This document shows positions 13,001 through 27,596 of a stretch of 64,000 bases of DNA, in pieces. Position 1 is the stretch's first letter. The number at the start of each line of letters is the position of its first letter. The DNA is from Clavelina lepadiformis (Eukaryota > Chordata > Ascidiacea > Aplousobranchia > Clavelinidae), in contig NC_135243.1 in the NCBI RefSeq assembly GCF_947623445.1, forward strand, positions 18,484,479-18,548,478. The letters run 5' to 3'. Position numbers and translations under genes: made by a program. The notes beneath the pieces were generated by a model. The model was not told the origin of the DNA. It made no database searches and worked only from the letters and a program-made list of their open reading frames with translations.

Positions 13001-16000
13001 ATTTCAAAAGAAAGAAAATGGCCTTTTCAATTATAATTCGATTGCATAGGAAGTTTGACAAAAGCAAACAGTTGCTATAAATTTGATTGAAATATACAGC
13101 ATGACTAAAATGCTTACAACACCCGGTATTCCCAGGCGGTCACCCATCCAAGTACTAACCGGGCCCGAGGTTGCTTAACTTCCAAGATCGAACGAGATCG
13201 GGTCTACTCAACCTGGTATGGTCGTAGGCGTTTTCAAAAGAAAGAAAATGGCTTTTTCAATTATAATTCGATTGCATAGGAAGTTTGACAAAAGCAAACA
13301 GTTGCTAGAAATTTCATTGAAATATACAGCATGACTAAAATGCTTACAACACCCGGTATTCCCAGGCGGTCACCCATCCAAGTACTAACCGGGCCCGAGG
13401 TTGCTTAACTTCCGAGATCGAACGAGATCGGGTCTACTCAACCTGGTATGGTCGTAGGCGATTTCAAAAGAAAGAAAATGGCTTTTTCAATTATAATTCG
13501 ATTGCATAGGAAATTCAAAAACGCAAACAGTTGCTATAAATTTCATTGAAATATACAGCATGACTAAAATGCTTACAACACCCGGTATTCCCAGGCGGTC
13601 ACCCATCCAAGTACTAACCGAGCCCGAGGTTGCTTAACTTCCGATATCGGGTATACTCAACCTGGTATGGTCGTAGGCGATTTCAAAAAAAAAAAAATGG
13701 CCTTTTCAATTATAATTCGATTGCATAGGAAGTTAGACAAAAGCAAACAGTTGCTATAAATTTGATTGAAATATACAGCATGACTAAAATGCTTACAACA
13801 CCCGGTATTCCCAGGCGGTCACCCATCCAAGTACTAACCGTGCCCGAGGTTGCTTAACTTCCGAGATCGAACGAGATCGGGTCTACTCAACCTGGTATGG
13901 TCGTAGGCGAATTCAAAAGAAAGACAATGGCCTTTTCAATTATAATTCGATTGCATAAGAAATTCAAAAACGCAAACAGTTGCTAGAAATTTGATTGAAA
14001 TATACAGCATGACTAAAATGCTAACAACACCCGGTATTCCCAGGCGGTCACCCATCCAAGTACTCCCTGGGCCCGAGGTTGCTTAACTTCCGAGATCGAA
14101 CGAAATCGGTCTACTCAACCTGGTATGGTCGTAAGCGATTTCAAAAGAAAGAAAATGGCCTTTTCAATTATAATTCGATTGCATAGGAAATTTTAGAAAG
14201 GCAAACAGTTGCTAGAAATTTCATTGAAATATACAGCATGACTAAAATGCTTACACCACCTGGTATTCCCAGGCGGTCACCCATCCAAGTACTAACCGGG
14301 CCCGAGGTTGTTTAACTTCCGAGATCGAACGAGATCGGGTCTACTCAACCTGGTATGGTCGTAGGCGATTTCAAAAGAAAGAAAATGGCCTTTTCAAATA
14401 TAATTCGCTTGCATAGGAAATTCAAAAACGCAAACAGTTGCTATAAATTTGATTGAAATATACAGCATGACTAAAATGCTTACAACACCCGGTATTCCCA
14501 GGCGGTTCACCATCCAAGTACTAACCGGGCCCGAGGTTGCTTAACTTCCGAGATCGAACGAGATCGGGTCTACTCAACCTGGTATGGTCGTAGGCGATTT
14601 CAAAAGAAAGAAAATGGCCTTTTCAATTATAATTCGATTGCATAGAGAGTTTGACAAAGGCAAACAATTGCTAGAATTTTGATTGAAATATACAGCATGA
14701 CTAAAATGCTTACAAAACCCGGTATTCCCAGGCGGTCACCCATCCAAGTACTAACCGGGCCCGAGGTTGCTTAACTTCCGAGATCGAACGAGATCGGGTC
14801 TACTCAACCTGGTATGGTCGTAGGCGAATTCAAAAGAAAGCAAATGGCCTTTTCAATTATAATTCGATTGCATAGGAAGTTTGACAAAGGCAAACAATTG
14901 CTAGAAAATTGATTGAAATATACAGCATGACTAAAATGCTTACAACACCCGGTATTCCCAGGCGGTCACCCATCCAAGTACTAACCGGGCCCGAGGTTGC
15001 TTAACTTCCGAGATCGAACGAGATCGGGTCTACTCAACCTGGTATGATCGTAGGCGATTTCAAAAGAAAGAAAATGGCCTTTTCAATTATAATTCGATTG
15101 CATAGGAAGTTTGACAACAGCAAACAGTTGCTAGAAATTTCATTGAAATATACAGCATGACTAAAATGCTTACAACACCCGGTATTCCCAGGCGGTCACC
15201 CATCCAAGTACTAACCGGGCCCGAGGTTGCTTAACTTCCAAGATCGAACGAGATCGGGTCTACTCAACCTGGTATGGTCGTAGGCGTTTTCAAAAGAAAG
15301 AAAATGGCTTTTTCAATTATAATTCGATTGCATAGGAAGTTTGACAAAAGCAAACAGTTGCTAGAAATTTCATTGAAATATACAGCATGACTAAAATGCT
15401 TACAACACCCGGTATTCCCAGGCGGTCACCCATCCAAGTACTAACCGGGCCCGAGGTTGCTTAACTTCCGAGCTCGAACGAGATCGGGTCTACTCAACCT
15501 GGTATGGTCGTAGGCGATTTCAAAAGAAAGAAAATGGCCTTTTCAATTATAATTCGATTGCATAGGAAGTTTGACAAAAGCAAACAGTTGCTATAAATTT
15601 GATTGAAATATACAGCATGACTAAAATGCTTACAACACCTGGTATTACCAGGCGGTCACCCATCCAAGTACTAACCGGGCCCGAGGTTGTTTAACTTCCG
15701 AGATCGAACGAGATCGGGTCTACTCAACCTGGTATGGTCGTAGGCGATTTCAAAAGAAAGAAAATGGCCTTTTCAAATATAATTCGCTTGCATAGGAAAA
15801 TCAAAAACGCAAACAGTTGCTATAAATTTGATTGAAATATACAGCATGACTAAAATGCTTACAACACCCGGTATTCCCAGGCGGTCACCCATCCAAGTAC
15901 TAACCGGGCCCGAGGTTGCTTAACTTCCGAGATCGAACGAGATCGGGTCTACTCAACCTGGTATGGTCGTAGGCGAATTCAAAAGAAAGAAAATGGCCTT

Positions 16001-16314
16001 TTCAATTATAATTCGATTGCATAAGAAATTTAAAAACGCAAACCGTTGCTAGAAATTTGATTGAAATATACAGCATGACTAAAATGCTTACAACACTCGG
16101 TATTCCCAGGCGGTCACCCATCCAAGTACTAACCGGGCCCGAGGTTGCTTAACTTCCGAGATCGAACGAGATCGGGTCTACTCAACCTGGTATGGTCGTA
16201 GGCGATTTCAAAAGAAAGAAAATGGCCTTTTCAATTATAATTCGATTGCATAGAGAGTTTGACAAAGGCAAACAATTGCTAGAAATTTGATTGAAATATA
16301 CAGCATGACTAAAA
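10060..16314 (-). repeat. Higher-order repeat, 10,059-bp period, copy 2
   Basis: Second copy of the block beginning at base 1. Identity is very high; differences are isolated single bases, for example a T in the GGGCCC motif near 13,840. The near-identity points to recent duplication by unequal crossing-over of a long array segment. An assembly duplication should be excluded with spanning reads. Confidence 0.88.
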
Positions 16315-19300
16315 TGCTTACAAAACCCGGTATTCCCAGGCGGTCACCCATCCAAGTACTAACCGGGGCCGAGGTTGCTTAACTTCCGAGATCGAACGAG
16401 ATCGGATCTACTCAACCTGGTATGGTCGTAGGCGAATTCAAAAGAAAGCAAATGGCCTTTTCAATTATAATTCGATTGCATAGGAAGTTTGACAAAGGCA
16501 AACAATTGCTAGAAATTTGATTGAAATATACAGCATGACTAAAATGCTTACAACACCCGGTATTCCCAGGCGGTCACCCATCCAAGTACTAACCGGGCCC
16601 GAGGTTGCTTAACTTCCGAGATCGAACGAGATCGGGTCTACTCAACCTGGTATGATCGTAGGCGATTTCAAAAGAAAGAAAATGGCCTTTTCAATTATAA
16701 TTCGATTGCATAGGAAGTTTGACAAAAGCAAACAGTTGCTATAAATTTCATTGAAATATACAGCATGACTAAAATGCTTACAACACCCGGTATTCCCAGG
16801 CGGTCACCCATCCAAGTACTAACCGGGCCCGAGGTTGCTTAACTTCCAAGATCGAACGAGATCGGGTCTACTCAACCTGGTATGGTCGTAGGCGTTTTCA
16901 AAAGAAAGAAAATGGCTTTTTCAATTATAATTCGATTGCATAGGAAGTTTGACAAAAGCAAACAGTTGCTAGAAATTTCATTGAAATATACAGCATGACT
17001 AAAATGCTTACAACACCCGGTATTCCCAGGCGGTCACCCATCCAAGTACTAACCGGGCCCGAGGTTGCTTAACTTCCGAGATCGAACGAGATCGGTCTAC
17101 TCAACCTGGTATGGTCGTAGACGATTTCAAAAGAAAGAAAATGGCCTTTTCAATTATAATTCGATTGCATAGGAAATTCAAAAACGCAAACAGTTGCTAT
17201 AAATTTCATTGAAATATACAACATGACTAAAATGCTTACAACACCCGGTATTCCCAGGCGGTCACCCATCCAAGTACTAACCGGGCCCGATCGGTTGCTT
17301 AACTTCCGAGATCGGGTATACTCAACCTGGTATGGTCGTTGGCGATTTCAAAAGAAAGAAAATGGCCTTTTCAATTATAATTCGATTGCATAGGAAGTTT
17401 GACAAAAGCAAACAGTTGCTATAAATTTGATTGAAATATACAGCATGACTAAAATGCTTACAACACCCGGTATTCCCAGGCGGTCACCCATCCAAGTACT
17501 AACCGGGCCCGAGGTTGCTTAACTTCCGAGATCGAACGAGATCGGGTCTACTCAACCTGGTATGGTCGTAGGCGATTTCAAAAGAAAGAAAATGGCCTTT
17601 TCAATTATAATTCGATTGCATAGGATGTTTTACAAAGGCAAACAGTTGCTAGAAATTTCATTGAAATATACAGCATGACTAAAATGCTTACACCACCTGG
17701 TATTCCCAGGCGGTCACCCATCCAAGTACTAACCGGGCCCGAGGTTGTTTAACTTCCGAGATCGAACGAGATCGGGTCTACTCAACCTGGTATGGTCGTA
17801 GGCGATTTCAAAAGAAAGAAAATGGCCTTTTCAAATATAATTCGCTTGCATAGGAAATTCAAAAACGCAAACAGTTGCTATAAATTTGATTGAAATATAC
17901 AGCATGACTAAAATGCTTACAACACCCGGTATTCCCAGGCGGTTCACCATCCAAGTACTAACCGGGCCCGAGGTTGCTTAACTTCCGAGATCGAACGAGA
18001 TCGGGTCTACTCAACCTGGTATGGTCGTAGGCGATTTCAAAAGAAAGAAAATGGCCTTTTCAATTATAATTCGATTGCATAGAGAGTTTGACAAAGGCAA
18101 ACAATTGCTAGAATTTTGATTGAAATATACAGCATGACTAAAATGCTTACAAAACCCGGTATTCCCAGGCGGTCACCCATCCAAGTACTAACCGGGCCCG
18201 AGGTTGCTTAACTTCCGAGATCGAACGAGATCGGGTCTACTCAACCTGGTATGGTCGTAGGCGAATTCAAAAGAAAGCAAATGGCCTTTTCAATTATAAT
18301 TCGATTGCATAGGAAGTTTGACAAAGGCAAACAATTGCTAGAAATTTGATTGAAATATACAGCATGACTAAAATGCTTACAACACCCGGTATTCCCAGGC
18401 GGTCACCCATCCAAGTACTAACCGGGCCCGAGGTTGCTTAACTTCCGAGATCGAACGAGATCGGGTCTACTCAACCTGGTATGATCGTAGGCGATTTCAA
18501 AAGAAAGAAAATGGCCTTTTCAATTATAATTCGATTGCATAGGAAGTTAGACAAAAGCAAACAGTTGCTATAAATTTGATTGAAATATACAGCATGACTA
18601 AAATGCTTACAACACCCGGTATTCCCAGGCGGTCACCCATCCAAGTACTAACCGGGCCCGAGGTTGCTTAACTTCCGAGATCGAACGAGATCGGGTCTAC
18701 TCAACCTGGTATGGTCGTAGGCGATTTCAAAAGAAAGAAAATGGCCTTTTCAATTATAATTCGATTGCATAGAGAGTTTGACAAAGGCAAACAATTGCTA
18801 GAATTTTGATTGAAATATACAGCATGACTAAAATGCTTACAAAACCCGGTATTCCCAGGCGGTCACCCATCCAAGTACTAACCGGGCCCGAGGTTGCTTA
18901 ACTTCCGAGATCGAACGAGATCGGGTCTACTCAACCTGGTATGGTCGTAGGCGAATTCAAAAGAAAGCAAATGGCCTTTTCAATTATAATTCGATTGCAT
19001 AGGAAGTTTGACAAAGGCAAACAATTGCTAGAAATTTGATTGAAATATACAGCATGACTAAAATGCTTACAACACCCGGTATTCCCAGGCGGTCACCCAT
19101 CCAAGTACTAACCGGGCCCGAGGTTGCTTAACTTCCGAGATCGAACGAGATCGGGTCTACTCAACCTGGTATGATCGTAGGCGATTTCAAAAGAAAGAAA
19201 ATGGCCTTTTCAATTATAATTCGATTGCATAGGAAGTTTGACAACAGCAAACAGTTGCTAGAAATTTCATTGAAATATACAGCATGACTAAAATGCTTAC

Positions 19301-22300
19301 AACACCCGGTATTCCCAGGCGGTCACCCATCCAAGTACTAACCGGGCCCGAGGTTGCTTAACTTCCAAGATCGAACGAGATCGGGTCTACTCAACCTGGT
19401 ATGGTCGTAGGCGTTTTCAAAAGAAAGAAAATGGCTTTTTCAATTATAATTCGATTGCATAGGAAGTTTGACAAAAGCAAACAGTTGCTAGAAATTTCAT
19501 TGAAATATACAGCATGACTAAAATGCTTACAACACCCGGTATTCCCAGGCGGTCACCCATCCAAGTACTAACCGGGCCCGAGGTTGCTTAACTTCCGAGC
19601 TCGAACGAGATCGGGTCTACTCAACCTGGTATGGTCGTAGGCGATTTCAAAAGAAAGAAAATGGCCTTTTCAATTATAATTCGATTGCATAGGAAGTTTG
19701 ACAAAAGCAAACAGTTGCTATAAATTTGATTGAAATATACAGCATGACTAAAATGCTTACAACACCTGGTATTACCAGGCGGTCACCCATCCAAGTACTA
19801 ACCGGGCCCGAGGTTGTTTAACTTCCGAGATCGAACGAGATCGGGTCTACTCAACCTGGTATGGTCGTAGGCGATTTCAAAAGAAAGAAAATGGCCTTTT
19901 CAAATATAATTCGCTTGCATAGGAAAATCAAAAACGCAAACAGTTGCTATAAATTTGATTGAAATATACAGCATGACTAAAATGCTTACAACACCCGGTA
20001 TTCCCAGGCGGTCACCCATCCAAGTACTAACCGGGCCCGAGGTTGCTTAACTTCCGAGATCGAACGAGATCGGGTCTACTCAACCTGGTATGGTCGTAGG
20101 CGAATTCAAAAGAAAGAAAATGGCCTTTTCAATTATAATTCGATTGCATAAGAAATTTAAAAACGCAAACCGTTGCTAGAAATTTGATTGAAATATACAG
20201 CATGACTAAAATACTTACAACACTCGGTATTCCCAGGCGGTCACCCATCCAAGTACTAACCGGGCCCGAGGTTGCTTAACTTCCGAGATCGAACGAGATC
20301 GGGTCTACTCAACCTGGTATGGTCGTAGGCGATTTCAAAAGAAAGAAAATGGCCTTTTCAATTATAATTCGATTGCATAGAGAGTTTGACAAAGGCAAAC
20401 AATTGCTAGAAATTTGATTGAAATATACAGCATGACTAAAATGCTTACAAAACCCGGTATTCCCAGGCGGTCACCCATCCAAGTACTAACCGGGGCCGAG
20501 GTTGCTTAACTTCCGAGATCGAACGAGATCGGATCTACTCAACCTGGTATGGTCGTAGGCGAATTCAAAAGAAAGCAAATGGCCTTTTCAATTATAATTC
20601 GATTGCATAGGAAGTTTGACAAAGGCAAACAATTGCTAGAAATTTGATTGAAATATACAGCATGACTAAAATGCTTACAACACCCGGTATTCCCAGGCGG
20701 TCACCCATCCAAGTACTAACCGGGCCCGAGGTTGCTTAACTTCCGAGATCGAACGAGATCGGGTCTACTCAACCTGGTATGATCGTAGGCGATTTCAAAA
20801 GAAAGAAAATGGCCTTTTTAATTATAATTCGATTGCATAGGAAGTTTGACAAAAGCAAACAGTTGCTATAAATTTCATTGAAATATACAGCATGACTAAA
20901 ATGCTTACAACACCCGGTATTCCCAGGCGGTCACCCATCCAAGTACTAACCGGGCCCGAGGTTGCTTAACTTCCAAGATCGAACGAGATCGGTCTACTCA
21001 ACCTGGTATGGTCGTAGACGATTTCAAAAGAAAGAAAATGGCCTTTTCAATTATAATTCGATTGCATAGGAAATTCAAAAACGCAAACAGTTGCTATAAA
21101 TTTCATTGAAATATACAACATGACTAAAATGCTTACAACACCCGGTATTCCCAGGCGGTCACCCATCCAAGTACTAACCGGGCCCGATCGGTTGCTTAAC
21201 TTCCGAGATCGGGTATACTCAACCTGGTATGGTCGTTGGCGATTTCAAAAGAAAGAAAATGGCCTTTTCAATTATAATTCGATTGCATAGGAAGTTTGAC
21301 AAAAGCAAACAGTTGCTATAAATTTGATTGAAATATACAGCATGACTAAAATGCTTACAACACCCGGTATTCCCAGGCGGTCACCCATCCAAGTACTAAC
21401 CGGGCCCGAGGTTGCTTAACTTCCGAGATCGAACGAGATCGGGTCTACTCAACCTGGTATGGTCGTAGGCGATTTCAAAAGAAAGAAAATGGCCTTTTCA
21501 ATTATAATTCGATTGCATAGGATGTTTTACAAAGGCAAACAGTTGCTAGAAATTTCATTGAAATATACAGCATGACTAAAATGCTTACACCACCTGGTAT
21601 TCCCAGGCGGTCACCCATCCAAGTACTAACCGGGCCCGAGGTTGTTTAACTTCCGAGATCGAACGAGATCGGGTCTACTCAACCTGGTATGGTCGTAGGC
21701 GATTTCAAAAGAAAGAAAATGGCCTTTTCAAATATAATTCGCTTGCAAAGGAAATTCAAAAACGCAAACAGTTGCTATAAATTTGATTGAAATATACAGC
21801 ATGACTAAAATGCTTACAACACCCGGTATTCCCAGGCGGTTCACCATCCAAGTACTAACCGGGCCCGAGGTTGCTTAACTTCCGAGATCGAACGAGATCG
21901 GGTCTACTCAACCTGGTATGGTCGTAGGCGATTTCAAAAGAAAGAAAATGGCCTTTTCAATTATAATTCGATTGCATAGAGAGTTTGACAAAGGCAAACA
22001 ATTGCTAGAATTTTGATTGAAATATACAGCATGACTAAAATGCTTACAAAACCCGGTATTCCCAGGCGGTCACCCATCCAAGTACTAACCGGGCCCGAGG
22101 TTGCTTAACTTCCGAGATCGAACGAGATCGGGTCTACTCAACCTGGTATGGTCGTAGGCGAATTCAAAAGAAAGCAAATGGCCTTTTCAATTATAATTCG
22201 ATTGCATAGGAAGTTTGACAAAGGCAAACAATTGCTAGAAATTTGATTGAAATATACAGCATGACTAAAATGCTTACAACACCCGGTATTCCCAGGCGGT

Positions 22301-24166
22301 CACCCATCCAAGTACTAACCGGGCCCGAGGTTGCTTAACGTCCGAGATCGAACGAGATCGGGTCTACTCAACCTGGTATGATCGTAGGCGATTTCAAAAG
22401 AAAGAAAATGGCCTTTTCAATTATAATTCGATTGCATAGGAAGTTTGACAACAGCAAACAGTTGCTAGAAATTTCATTGAAATATACAGCATGACTAAAA
22501 TGCTTACAACACCCGGTATTCCCAGGCGGTCACCCATCCAAGTACTAACCGGGCCCGAGGTTGCTTAACTTCCAAGATCGAACGAGATCGGGTCTACTCA
22601 ACCTGGTATGGTCGTAGGCGTTTTCAAAAGAAAGAAAATGGCTTTTTCAATTATAATTCGATTGCATAGGAAGTTTGACAAAAGCAAACAGTTGCTAGAA
22701 ATTTCATTGAAATATACAGCATGACTAAAATGCTTACAACACCCGGTATTCCCAGGCGGTCACCCATCCAAGTACTAACCGGGCCCGAGGTTGCTTAACT
22801 TCCGAGCTCGAACGAGATCGGGTCTACTCAACCTGGTATGGTCGTAGGCGATTTCAAAAGAAAGAAAATGGCCTTTTCAATTATAATTCGATTGCATAGG
22901 AAGTTTGACAAAAGCAAACAGTTGCTATAAATTTGATTGAAATATACAGCATGACTAAAATGCTTACAACACCTGGTATTACCAGGCGGTCACCCATCCA
23001 AGTACTAACCGGGCCCGAGGTTGTTTAACTTCCGAGATCGAACGAGATCGGGTCTACTCAACCTGGTATGGTCGTAGGCGATTTCAAAAGAAAGAAAATG
23101 GCCTTTTCAAATATAATTCGCTTGCATAGGAAAATCAAAAACGCAAACAGTTGCTATAAATTTGATTGAAATATACAGCATGACTAAAATGCTTACAACA
23201 CCCGGTATTCCCAGGCGGTCACCCATCCAAGTACTAACCGGGCCCGAGGTTGCTTAACTTCCGAGATCGAACGAGATCGGGTCTACTCAACCTGGTATGG
23301 TCGTAGGCGAATTCAAAAGAAAGAAAATGGCCTTTTCAATTATAATTCGATTGCATAAGAAATTTAAAAACGCAAACCGTTGCTAGAAATTTGATTGAAA
23401 TATACAGCATGACTAAAATGCTTACAACACTCGGTATTCCCAGGCGGTCACCCATCCAAGTACTAACCGGGCCCGAGGTTGCTTAACTTCCGAGATCGAA
23501 CGAGATCGGGTCTACTCAACCTGGTATGGTCGTAGGCGATTTCAAAAGAAAGAAAATGGCCTTTTCAATTATAATTCGATTGCATAGAGAGTTTGACAAA
23601 GGCAAACAATTGCTAGAAATTTGATTGAAATATACAGCATGACTAAAATGCTTACAAAACCCGGTATTCCCAGGCGGTCACCCATCCAAGTACTAACCGG
23701 GGCCGAGGTTGCTTAACTTCCGAGATCGAACGAGATCGGATCTACTCAACCTGGTATGGTCGTAGGCGAATTCAAAAGAAAGCAAATGGCCTTTTCAATT
23801 ATAATTCGATTGCATAGGAAGTTTGACAAAGGCAAACAATTGCTAGAAATTTGATTGAAATATACAGCATGACTAAAATGCTTACAACACCCGGTATTCC
23901 CAGGCGGTCACCCATCCAAGTACTAACCGGGCCCGAGGTTGCTTAACTTCCGAGATCGAACGAGATCGGGTCTACTCAACCTGGTATGATCGTAGGCGAT
24001 TTCAAAAGAAAGAAAATGGCCTTTTCAATTATAATTCGATTGCATAGGAAGTTTGACAAAAGCAAACAGTTGCTATAAATTTCATTGAAATATACAGCAT
24101 GACTAAAATGCTTACAACACCCGGTATTCCCAGGCGGTCACCCATCCAAGTACTAACCGGGCCCGA
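14253..24166 (-). repeat. Region of 15-monomer higher-order repeats, diverged set
   Basis: Variant markers recur at offsets of 3,437 bp (swapped box C: 14,501 to 17,938), 4,127 and 3,207 bp (ggtattacc marker: 15,640, 19,767, 22,974). The offsets differ by exact multiples of about 230 bp. A 3-monomer duplication (690 bp) near 18,081/18,771 and loss of one monomer near 20,970 explain the differences. The basic unit is about 15 monomers. Confidence 0.8.
18032..19411 (-). repeat. Three-monomer (690-bp) tandem duplication
   Basis: The three-monomer string with gagagtttgacaaaggcaaa followed by tagaattttgattg (from 18,081) is repeated at 18,771, exactly 690 bp away, with the same gene variants between. 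It shifts the spacing of all markers downstream relative to the neighbouring 3.4-kb block, so it is a secondary event inside that block. Outer limits are approximate. Confidence 0.75.
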
Positions 24167-27100
24167 GGTTGCTTAACTTCCAAGATCGAACGAGATCGGG
24201 TCTACTCAACCTGGTATGGTCGTAGGCGTTTTCAAAAGAAAGAAAATGGCTTTTTCAATTATAATTCGATTGCATAGGAAGTTTGACAAAAGCAAACAGT
24301 TGCTAGAAATTTCATTGAAATATACAGCATGACTAAAATGCTTACAACACCCGGTATTCCCAGGCGGTCACCCATCCAAGTACTAACCGGGCCCGAGGTT
24401 GCTTAACTTCCGAGATCGAACGAGATCGGTCTACTCAACCTGGTATGGTCGTAGACGATTTCAAAAGAAAGAAAATGGCCTTTTCAATTATAATTCGATT
24501 GCATAGGAAATTCAAAAACGCAAACAGTTGCTATAAATTTCATTGAAATATACAACATGACTAAAATGCTTACAACACCCGGTATTCCCAGGCGGTCACC
24601 CATCCAAGTACTAACCGGGCCCGATCGGTTGCTTAACTTCCGAGATCGGGTATACTCAACCTGGTATGGTCGTTGGCGATTTCAAAAGAAAGAAAATGGC
24701 CTTTTCAATTATAATTCGATTGCATAGGAAGTTTGACAAAAGCAAACAGTTGCTATAAATTTGATTGAAATATACAGCATGACTAAAATGCTTACAACAC
24801 CCGGTATTCCCAGGCGGTCACCCATCCAAGTACTAACCGGGCCCGAGGTTGCTTAACTTCCGAGATCGAACGAGATCGGGTCTACTCAACCTGGTATGGT
24901 CGTAGGCGATTTCAAAAGAAAGAAAATGGCCTTTTCAATTATAATTCGATTGCATAGGATGTTTTACAAAGGCAAACAGTTGCTAGAAATTTCATTGAAA
25001 TATACAGCATGACTAAAATGCTTACAACACCTGGTATTCCCAGGCGGTCACCCATCCAAGTACTAACCGGGCCCGAGGTTGCTTAACTTCCGAGATCGAA
25101 CGAGATCGGTCTACTCAACCTGGTATGGTCGTAGACGATTTCAAAAGAAAGAAAATGGCCTTTTCAATTATAATTCGATTGCATAGGAAATTCAAAAACG
25201 CAAACAGTTGCTATAAATTTCATTGAAATATACAACATGACTAAAATGCTTACAACACCCGGTATTCCCAGGCGGTCACCCATCCAAGTACTAACCGGGC
25301 CCGATCGGTTGCTTAACTTCCGAGATCGGGTATACTCAACCTGGTATGGTCGTTGGCGATTTCAAAAGAAAGAAAATGGCCTTTTCAATTATAATTCGAT
25401 TGCATAGGAAGTTTGACAAAAGCAAACAGTTGCTATAAATTTGATTGAAATATACAGCATGACTAAAATGCTTACAACACCCGGTATTCCCAGGCGGTCA
25501 CCCATCCAAGTACTAACCGGGCCCGAGGTTGCTTAACTTCCGAGATCGAACGAGATCGGGTCTACTCAACCTGGTATGGTCGTAGGCGATTTCAAAAGAA
25601 AGAAAATGGCCTTTTCAATTATAATTCGATTGCATAGGATGTTTTACAAAGGCAAACAGTTGCTAGAAATTTCATTGAAATATACAGCATGACTAAAATG
25701 CTTACAACACCTGGTATTCCCAGGCGGTCACCCATCCAAGTACTAACCGGGCCCGAGGTTGTTTAACTTCCGAGATCGAACGAGATCGGGTCTACTCAAC
25801 CTGGTATGGTCGTAGGCGATTTCAAAAGAAAGAAAATGGCCTTTTCAAATATAATTCGCTTGCATAGGAAAATCAAAAACGCAAACAGTTGCTATAAATT
25901 TGATTGAAATATACAGCATGACTAAAATGCTTACAACACCCGGTATTCCCAGGCGGTCACCCACCCAAGTACTAACCGGGCCCGATCGGTTGCTTAACTT
26001 CCGAGATCGAACGAGATCGGGTCTACTCAACCTGGTATGGTCGTAGGCGAATTCAAAAGAAAGTAAATGGCCTTTTCAATTATAATTCGATTGCATAGAG
26101 AGTTTGACAAAGGCAAACAATTGCTAGAAATTTGATTGAAATATACAGCATGACTAAAATGCTTACAAAACCCGGTATTCCCAGGCGGTCACCCATCCAA
26201 GTACTAACCGGGCCCGAGGTTGCTTAACTTCCGAGATCGAACGAGATCGGGTCTACTCAACCTGGTATGGTCGTAGGCGAATTCAAAAGAAAGCAAATGG
26301 CCTTTTCAATTATAATTCGATTGCATAGGAAATTTGACAAAGGCAAACAATTGCTAGAAATTTGATTGAAATATACAGCATGACTAAAATGCTTACAACA
26401 CCCGGTATTCCCAGGCGGTCACCCATCCAAGTACTAACCGGGCCCGAGGTTGCTTAACTTCCGAGATCGAACGAGATCGGGTCTACTCAACCTGGTATGA
26501 TCGTAGGCGATTTCAAAAGAAAGAAAATGGCCTTTTCAATTATAATTCGATTGCATAGGAAGTTTGACAAAAGCAAACAGTTGCTAGAAATTTGATTGAA
26601 ATATACAGCATGACTAAAATGCTTACAACACCCGGTATTCCCAGGCGGTCACCCATCCAAGTACTAACCGGGCCCGAGGTTGCTTAACTTCCGAGATCGA
26701 ACGAGATCGGGTCTACTCAACCTGGTATGGTCGTGGGCGATTTCAAAAGAAAGAAAATGGCCTTTTCAATTATAATTCGATTGCATAGGAAGTTTGACAA
26801 AAGCAAACAGTTGCTATAAATTTGATTGAAATATACAGCATGACTAAAATGCTTACAACACCCGGTATTCCCAGGCGGTCACCCATCCAAGTACTAACCG
26901 GGCCCGAGGTTGCTTAACTTCCGAGATCGAACGAGATCGGGTCTACTCAACCTGGTATGATCGTAGGCGATTTCAAAAGAAAGAAAATGGCCTTTTCAAT
27001 TATAATTCGATTGCATAGGAAGTTTGACAAAAGCAAACAGTTGCTATAAATTTCATTGAAATATACAGCATGACTAAAATGCTTACAACACCCGGTATTC

Positions 27101-27596
27101 CCAGGCGGTCACCCATCCAAGTACTAACCGGGCCCGAGTTTGCTTAACTTCCAAGATCGAACGAGATCGGGTCTACTCAACCTGGTATGGTCGTTGGCGT
27201 TTTCAAAAGAAAGAAAATGGCTTTTTCAATTATAATTCGATTGCATAGGAAGTTTGACAAAAGCAAACAGTTGCTATAAATTTCATTGAAATATACAGCA
27301 TGACTAAAATGCTTACAACACCCGGTATTCCCAGGCGGTCACCCATCCAAGTACTAACCGGGCCCGAGGTTGCTTAACTTCCGAGATCGAACGAGATCGG
27401 GTCTACTCAACCTGGTATGGTCGTAGACGATTTCAAAAGAAAGAAAATGGCCTTTTCAATTATAATTCGATTGCATAGGAAATTCAAAAACGCAAACAGT
27501 TGCTATAACTTTCATTGAAATATACAGCATGACTAAAATGCTTACAACACCCGGTATTCCCAGGCGGTCACCCATCCAAGTACTAACCGGGCCCGA
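24167..27596 (-). repeat. 15-monomer higher-order repeat (3,430 bp), copy 1
   Basis: Fifteen monomers repeated directly at 27,597 with an offset of exactly 3,430 bp. Shared markers include the odd caccc-accc change at 25,960/29,390, a recombinant gene copy at 25,929/29,359 and the deletion copies at 24,568 and 25,248. It contains its own nested 680-bp (three-monomer) duplication, 24,421-25,100 and 25,101-25,780. Confidence 0.9.
25929..26048 (-). rRNA. 5S recombinant copy (D1 insertion without the deletion), 120 nt
   Basis: This copy has the CAACCGATCGGG insertion of deletion form D1 in helix II/loop A but keeps the complete helix III with both CGATCTCG motifs. It looks like a crossover or conversion product between a D1 copy and a full-length copy, with the breakpoint between the two sites. 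Box C also carries TTGGGTGGGTGACC, one change from consensus. Its duplicate is at 29359-29478. Confidence 0.82.
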
